Below are positions 60,364 through 64,000 of a DNA stretch of 64,000 bases, in pieces. The stretch is from NCBI GenBank assembly GCA_963720375.1, contig CAVRFM010000006.1, positions 1-64,000 on the forward strand, in the 5' to 3' direction. The notes beneath the pieces are model-generated. The model saw only the letters and a list, made by a program, of their open reading frames with translations, was not told the DNA's origin and made no database searches. Every line of letters begins with the position of its first letter. Within the stretch, counting starts at the first letter, position 1. Both the position numbers and the translations under genes were made by a program. The DNA is from JAPLHP01 sp963720375 (GTDB taxonomy: Bacteria; Chloroflexota; Dehalococcoidia; UBA2247; RBG-13-53-26).

Positions 60364-61487
60364 ATGAAAAGAATACTGCTAGTAGTTATGGCTCTGGCAC
60401 TGGCCACAGGACTGATTCTGGGGACTGCAGGCAGCACCCTGGCTGCCACCGGCACTCAGAATGGCCGGGGTATCTTTGGCACCGTCCAGAGCATAGTTAT
60501 GACCGACAACACTACCGGAGTAGGAACTATTACACTCACGAATGTGAAACCGGCAACGGCCGACAACGCCAGTGTGGAGATTCAGGTCACTGAAAACACC
60601 ACCTACAACATTCCCGCCGTTACCGTTCAGCCCACCCAACACTGGCTGACCTGGCAGCAACTCACACCGGAAAGCCAGCAGCTGGTTCTGGGAGCGAAGA
60701 GGGTGGCAATCCTGCTGACGGAACCTGCCGGCAATGTTGCAGAAAAGGTAATGGTAATACCGACAGGATACCTGGCATATCGGTATCACCATCACCTGGG
60801 TGTGGTTACCGCAGTCAGCGACAATGGAACAGCCACGATAGCCGAGAAGAAAGGCGAAGAGATCACAGTTACCCTTGGTGAAGGGGTTCAGGTGGCAGTG
60901 GGGCAGCTTGTTATGGTAGTCACCGACTCCAGCGGAGGGACAGAACTCAAAGCCATCAAGGCCTACAGAATAGACCAGATGGTTGATCGCTTTGAAGGTT
61001 ACCTTGAGGGTTCGTTGACCGAAGCTAACTTCGACAACGTGACCGCCTTGATACAGCAGACCCATGACAAGTATGTGGCCTATCTCCAGAACTTGGAGTC
61101 ACTCCTGCAGTCGGAGAACCGCACGCAGGCAGCAGCAAGCGGTGGGAACAGCTATCGATTATGCTAAATGCCCGCTTCTCCGAGGCCCTGCAGTTCCGAG
61201 CGAAGATCAAGGACTGGGTTGACAACCATGGTGGCTGGACGGCGTGGCAGGAACACTGCGGCGACATCAGCGGGACTATCACCGAAGTGACCACTGTCGG
61301 GAGAACCTTAACCATCAGCACCGACAATGGCACCGTTACTGTTCATGTCCCGGTAGCCGCCCGGATAGTGAAGGACAACGCGCTATTCGTCTTCAAGAGC
61401 CTGGCTGCCGGCAACACGCTTGAGAAGGTGATCTACTACAAGTTAGACAACGTCAATGAAGCACTCTACATCCTGGTGGCCGATTAG
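60364..61487 (+). CDS. Secreted hypothetical protein (frameshifted)
   Basis: About 373 residues. AGGAGG at 60351-60356 precedes ATG 60364, giving a signal peptide (RILLVVMALALATGLILGTA, then GSTLA). Beta-rich repeats with the pattern GTI..V.....TITIT...G (GIFGTVQSIVMTDNTTGVGT; LGVVTAVSDNGTATIAEKKG; ISGTITEVTTVGRTLTISTD), like DUF5666-type barrels. The first frame ends at 61167 and the last third is read at 61161-61487 after a shift near 61150. Ends before a strong terminator. Confidence 0.7.
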
Positions 61488-61520
61488 CGCAGCAGAGCAA
61501 GACTGAGGATATGCGTTCCA

Positions 61521-61555
61521 AACCTCAGCCCCCGAAATCGGGGGCTGAGGTTTTT
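61521..61555 (+). terminator. Strong intrinsic terminator
   Basis: A perfect 14-bp stem AACCTCAGCCCCCG / CGGGGGCTGAGGTT (61521-61534 with 61539-61552), 4-base loop AAAT, and a T-run. It ends the transcript of the secreted proteins; in the other direction it may also serve the hydrolase gene. Confidence 0.93.
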
Positions 61556-61596
61556 CTATATACGGCAGAACACTGACGAAACAGCAGGCAACTGTG

Positions 61597-62406
61597 CTAT
61601 GCGGCCCTCAGGAAGGCGAGTACCTCCCGGTTGAACCTGCCGCTCATCTCGAAGTTCCAAGCATGCGATCCGCCCTGCACCATGACCAGCCGGGCATTCG
61701 GTATTGTGCTTGCCATGACCTCGGACTGGTGAGGCGAGATAATCTTGTCCTCAGTGCCGGTGATGACCAGGGTAGGGGCTTTGATCAGATGCAGCCTGTC
61801 GAGGCGGTCGTGGTCTGAGATGGCCTCAAGCTGTTTCAAGAAGCCCTCTGCGCTGGCTGATTTGATATAACCCCTGGCGAGGAAGGGCATCAGCCACCGG
61901 TAGAGCCTCTTATTGAAGGACAGGGATATCATGGCTTTCGTCGACCTGGTGACATCGACCTGACGGATATCGAGCTTGTCAGAGGCATCCCTGAGGCCAA
62001 AGGCCTTCATCATTTCGGGATGCATGTCATTGGGATCGCCCTTGCCGGGATCTGTGCTGGCCAGGATGAGCTTCTTAACCCTCTCCGGGTGGTTGATGGC
62101 GATCTCCTGGGCGATCATGCCTCCCAGGGATAACCCCAGAATATGGGCTTTGTCAATGCCGAGGTGGTCCATCAGGCCGACGGCATCCTCTGCCATCGTC
62201 TTCAAATCCCAGGGCTGCTCGGGGATATCCGTTCTACCAACGCCCCGGCTGTCGAAGGTAATCACCCGGTAGTGCTTCCGGAAGGCGGGAAGCTGGCGGA
62301 ACCAGGTGCTGTGGTCTGCCCCGAGACCGGTGACCAGAACCAGGGGCTCGCCCTGACCATGAACCTGATAATAGATATTGATGCCATTCACACTCGCCCT
62401 GGGCAT
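61597..62406 (-). CDS. Alpha/beta-fold hydrolase
   Basis: About 269 residues. LVLVTGLGADHSTWFRQLPA (oxyanion region), FDSRGVGRTD, nucleophile elbow GLSLGGMIAQE, the acid in ITGTEDKIISP and the His in VQGGSHAWNFE. Resembles 3-oxoadipate enol-lactonase / C-C hydrolase-like enzymes; substrate unknown. ATG 62406 (PRASVNGINIYY) is preferred to 62415. Confidence 0.92.
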   Translation of the reverse strand: MPRASVNGINIYYQVHGQGEPLVLVTGLGADHSTWFRQLPAFRKHYRVITFDSRGVGRTDIPEQPWDLKTMAEDAVGLMDHLGIDKAHILGLSLGGMIAQEIAINHPERVKKLILASTDPGKGDPNDMHPEMMKAFGLRDASDKLDIRQVDVTRSTKAMISLSFNKRLYRWLMPFLARGYIKSASAEGFLKQLEAISDHDRLDRLHLIKAPTLVITGTEDKIISPHQSEVMASTIPNARLVMVQGGSHAWNFEMSGRFNREVLAFLRAA

Positions 62407-62463
62407 GCTCACCACCCTCCAGATTGAACATCTCCCATAGCCACCTCAGTAGGGGTGTCTGTG

Positions 62464-62865
62464 TCAACCCGGTTGGCCTTCCAGGTATCTCTTCATTGGT
62501 TGCCAGTAGTTGTCATGCCAGCCCTGGCGAATGGACTCATAATGCTCCTCCGGGATCTCCGTCTGTGTGAAGGTGAGATGTGTAACCCCTGCCACCTCCT
62601 TCAGCGAGAACGTGGCTATCGAGTAGTGGCCTTCCGGCCAGTCGATGCCGCGCCACAACTGAACGACCCTCCTGTCCGGCAGCAGTTCCAGGTTCACACC
62701 GTCAATATAGTCGTCATAAGCAGAGATCTTGCCACCGATAGCACGGCTGATCTTGGCCTTGGCGCCCGTGAATTTGGAATGCTGGCGGGAATCCATGAGC
62801 GCCTCATATACCTCGTGTGGGCTGACCTTGAACGTTATCGACTGCCGGAGAGTCCTGGTTTTCAT
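62464..62865 (-). CDS. SRPBCC / AHSA1-like protein
   Basis: 133 residues. Ligand-binding START-like fold: IRQSITFKVSPHEVYEALMD-type N-terminus, HSKFTGAKAKISRAIGGKIS, and LTFTQTEIPEEHYESIRQGW, YWQPMKRYLEG at the end, as in Hsp90-activator (AHSA1) homologues. Probably binds a hydrophobic ligand. On the same strand as, and 49 bases upstream of, the hydrolase gene. Confidence 0.88.
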   Translation of the reverse strand: MKTRTLRQSITFKVSPHEVYEALMDSRQHSKFTGAKAKISRAIGGKISAYDDYIDGVNLELLPDRRVVQLWRGIDWPEGHYSIATFSLKEVAGVTHLTFTQTEIPEEHYESIRQGWHDNYWQPMKRYLEGQPG

Positions 62866-63130
62866 TGATTTCTCACCTCCGCCTGATCTTCAACATGCTT
62901 CTTTATCATAGACTGAACGGGGCTATTTTACACCTTACGCCGTCGGAATAGTTAAAGGTGTGCCAATAGATTCCTGCTCCCGCAGGAATGACATTTGCCA
63001 TCTTGTGTCATTCCCGTGCAAACGGGAATCCACATATGTGCTGCCCTTGACAATGCTGATAAATCAGAATATACTGACAAATCAGCAGTATCCACGGTTT
63101 GGGCGCTGCTGACTGATGGGAGGTATGAAT

Positions 63131-63406
63131 ATGGCGAAGGATGCGAAGGAAGCGGTCTGCGGGCTTCCGGCAGGCGGGGAAGCGAGCTGCTGCAATGTTG
63201 AGGCAGTGGTCAGTGTGGATGAGCGGGGGCAGATGGTACTGCCCAAGGAGATCAGGGATAAGGCCGGCATTAAGGCAGGCGACAAGCTGGCCATCATAGC
63301 CATGCGGCAGGGCGGCAAAGTGTGCTGCCTTTCCTTGATCAAGGTGGAAGCGCTGGCCGGCATGGTGAAGGGCATGCTGGGCCCGGTAATGAAGGAGATA
63401 TTCTAG
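63131..63406 (+). CDS. AbrB/SpoVT-like HgcAB-associated-type protein
   Basis: 91 residues. A swapped-hairpin AbrB domain (EAVVSVDERGQMVLPKEIRD, KAGIKAGDKLAIIAM) with extra Cys residues at both ends (VCGLPAGGEASCCNVE, KVCCLSL). This Cys-rich form resembles the small regulators found beside hgcAB mercury-methylation genes and beside arsenic methyltransferases. GGGAGG seven bases before ATG 63131; ATG 63116 overlaps the ribosome site. Followed by arsM 19 bases on; likely one operon, perhaps metal-responsive. Confidence 0.8.
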   Translation: MAKDAKEAVCGLPAGGEASCCNVEAVVSVDERGQMVLPKEIRDKAGIKAGDKLAIIAMRQGGKVCCLSLIKVEALAGMVKGMLGPVMKEIF

Positions 63407-63425
63407 AATGAAGCGAGGTGTTGAC

Positions 63426-64000
63426 ATGAAAGAGCAAGAAATCAAGAAGGCGGTCAGGCAACGTTATGCCAGAGTCGCCAAACAGCCTAGTTCCGGCTGC
63501 CTGGGAGCGAGTCCGTGCTGTGGAGGCACTGATCTGACCCAGAACATCAACATCAGCAAAGCCGTTGGGTATAGCGACGAAGAGATGGGGTCGGTTCCCG
63601 AAGGCGCCAACCTGGGTCTCGGCTGCGGGAATCCCGTGGCCCTGGCTTCCCTGAAAGAGGGCGAGGTGGTCCTGGACCTCGGGGCAGGTGCCGGGTTCGA
63701 CTGTTTTCTCGCGGCCAAGAAGGTTGGCCAGAAGGGGAAGGTCATCGGGGTGGACATGACCCCGGAAATGATCGACAAGGCCAGAGAGAATGCCCGGCGG
63801 GATGGTTATTCAAACGTCGAGTTCCGGCTGGGGGAGATCGAGAACCTGCCCGCCGCCGACAACTCGGTGGACGCGGTGATATCCAACTGCGTCATCAACC
63901 TTGCGCCTGATAAAAAGAGGGTCTTTGGGGAGGCCTGTCGGGTGCTGAAACCCGGCGGCCGTCTAATGATCTCGGACCTGGTCCTGCTGAAGGAACTACC
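63426..64000 (+). CDS. arsM: Arsenite S-adenosylmethionine methyltransferase (partial)
   Basis: 191 residues are in the window; the gene runs off the right edge. Start ATG 63426 after GAGGTG. SAM-binding GEVVLDLGAGAGFDCFLAAK, VIGVDMTPEMIDKARENARR, VEFRLGEIENLPAADNSVDA, and the ArsM hallmark ISNCVINLAPDKKRVF, whose Cys binds As(III). A further Cys in GLGCGNPVALASLKEG and an N-terminal CLGASPCCGG complete the expected Cys set. It methylates arsenite to volatile or less toxic species. Confidence 0.93.
   Translation, partial: MKEQEIKKAVRQRYARVAKQPSSGCLGASPCCGGTDLTQNINISKAVGYSDEEMGSVPEGANLGLGCGNPVALASLKEGEVVLDLGAGAGFDCFLAAKKVGQKGKVIGVDMTPEMIDKARENARRDGYSNVEFRLGEIENLPAADNSVDAVISNCVINLAPDKKRVFGEACRVLKPGGRLMISDLVLLKEL

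Overview
The window looks like a contig from an anaerobic bacterium of the Chloroflexota, most likely class Dehalococcoidia. This is inferred from gene content, not from a marker gene. Pointers are an F420/rubredoxin-linked type flavodiiron protein, a corrinoid salvage operon under a cobalamin riboswitch, a 4-hydroxybutyryl-CoA-dehydratase-like enzyme, multi-PAS and MEDS sensor kinases, an HgcAB-associated AbrB-like protein beside arsenite methyltransferase, and many short palindromic interspersed repeats. No rRNA, tRNA or CRISPR array was recognised.

Layout. 0-8 kb: flavodiiron protein, cupin, a two-gene nuclease/HEPN-like cassette that ends in an attC-like site, a membrane b5-like protein, a CDF cation exporter, a rubredoxin-like microprotein and a split metallophosphoesterase lipoprotein. 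8-11.2 kb: a surface-anchored protein with a Kelch-like head, five near-identical 291-bp Ig-like repeats, a TIG domain and a C-terminal membrane anchor. 11.5-12.5 kb: an IS481-like element. 12.7-17.8 kb: cobalamin riboswitch and terminator followed by btuF-cobT-cobS-cobC-ATP pyrophosphatase-cobU. 18-26 kb: an accessory stretch of small plus-strand genes separated by a repeat family (hairpin plus extended -10 promoter), interrupted by one large minus-strand enzyme. 26-38.5 kb: mixed housekeeping and enzyme genes (cyclophilin, AttH/CrtC-like, SDR, PPOX, YchF, Maf, BaiN-like flavoprotein, ImmA/IrrE-like). 39.5-51.9 kb: two signalling clusters in opposite orientation that are paralogous to each other (receiver domains, PAS arrays, HD-GYP, two histidine kinases, a NarL-type regulator). 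52-53.1 kb: a second, apparently identical IS copy in the other orientation. 53.5-64 kb: membrane proteins, PfkB kinase, cysteine synthase, HD-GYP, MarR, secreted proteins, hydrolase, SRPBCC protein, and at the right edge an HgcAB-associated-type regulator with arsM running off the window.

Two general points. First, many otherwise well conserved genes carry single-base frameshifts, several of them in C or G runs (at about 3.30, 6.51, 9.92, 14.99, 29.10, 34.10, 34.86, 35.34, 37.61, 41.67, 43.46, 44.8-45.2, 46.19, 48.44, 49.54, 57.33 and 61.15 kb), and ychF has ACG where its start ATG should be. This many lesions in core genes points to base-calling or assembly error in a draft or metagenome contig rather than real decay. 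Second, intergenic regions are seeded with at least three palindromic repeat families, and both IS copies sit in the same kind of repeat.

Functionally, the B12 block is a coherent salvage and lower-ligand assembly operon controlled by cobalamin. The 39-52 kb block is a sensing and cyclic-di-GMP signalling region. The 19-26 kb block is the most unusual part: it resembles a cassette array of very small membrane or Cys-containing proteins, each led by its own repeat-borne promoter.
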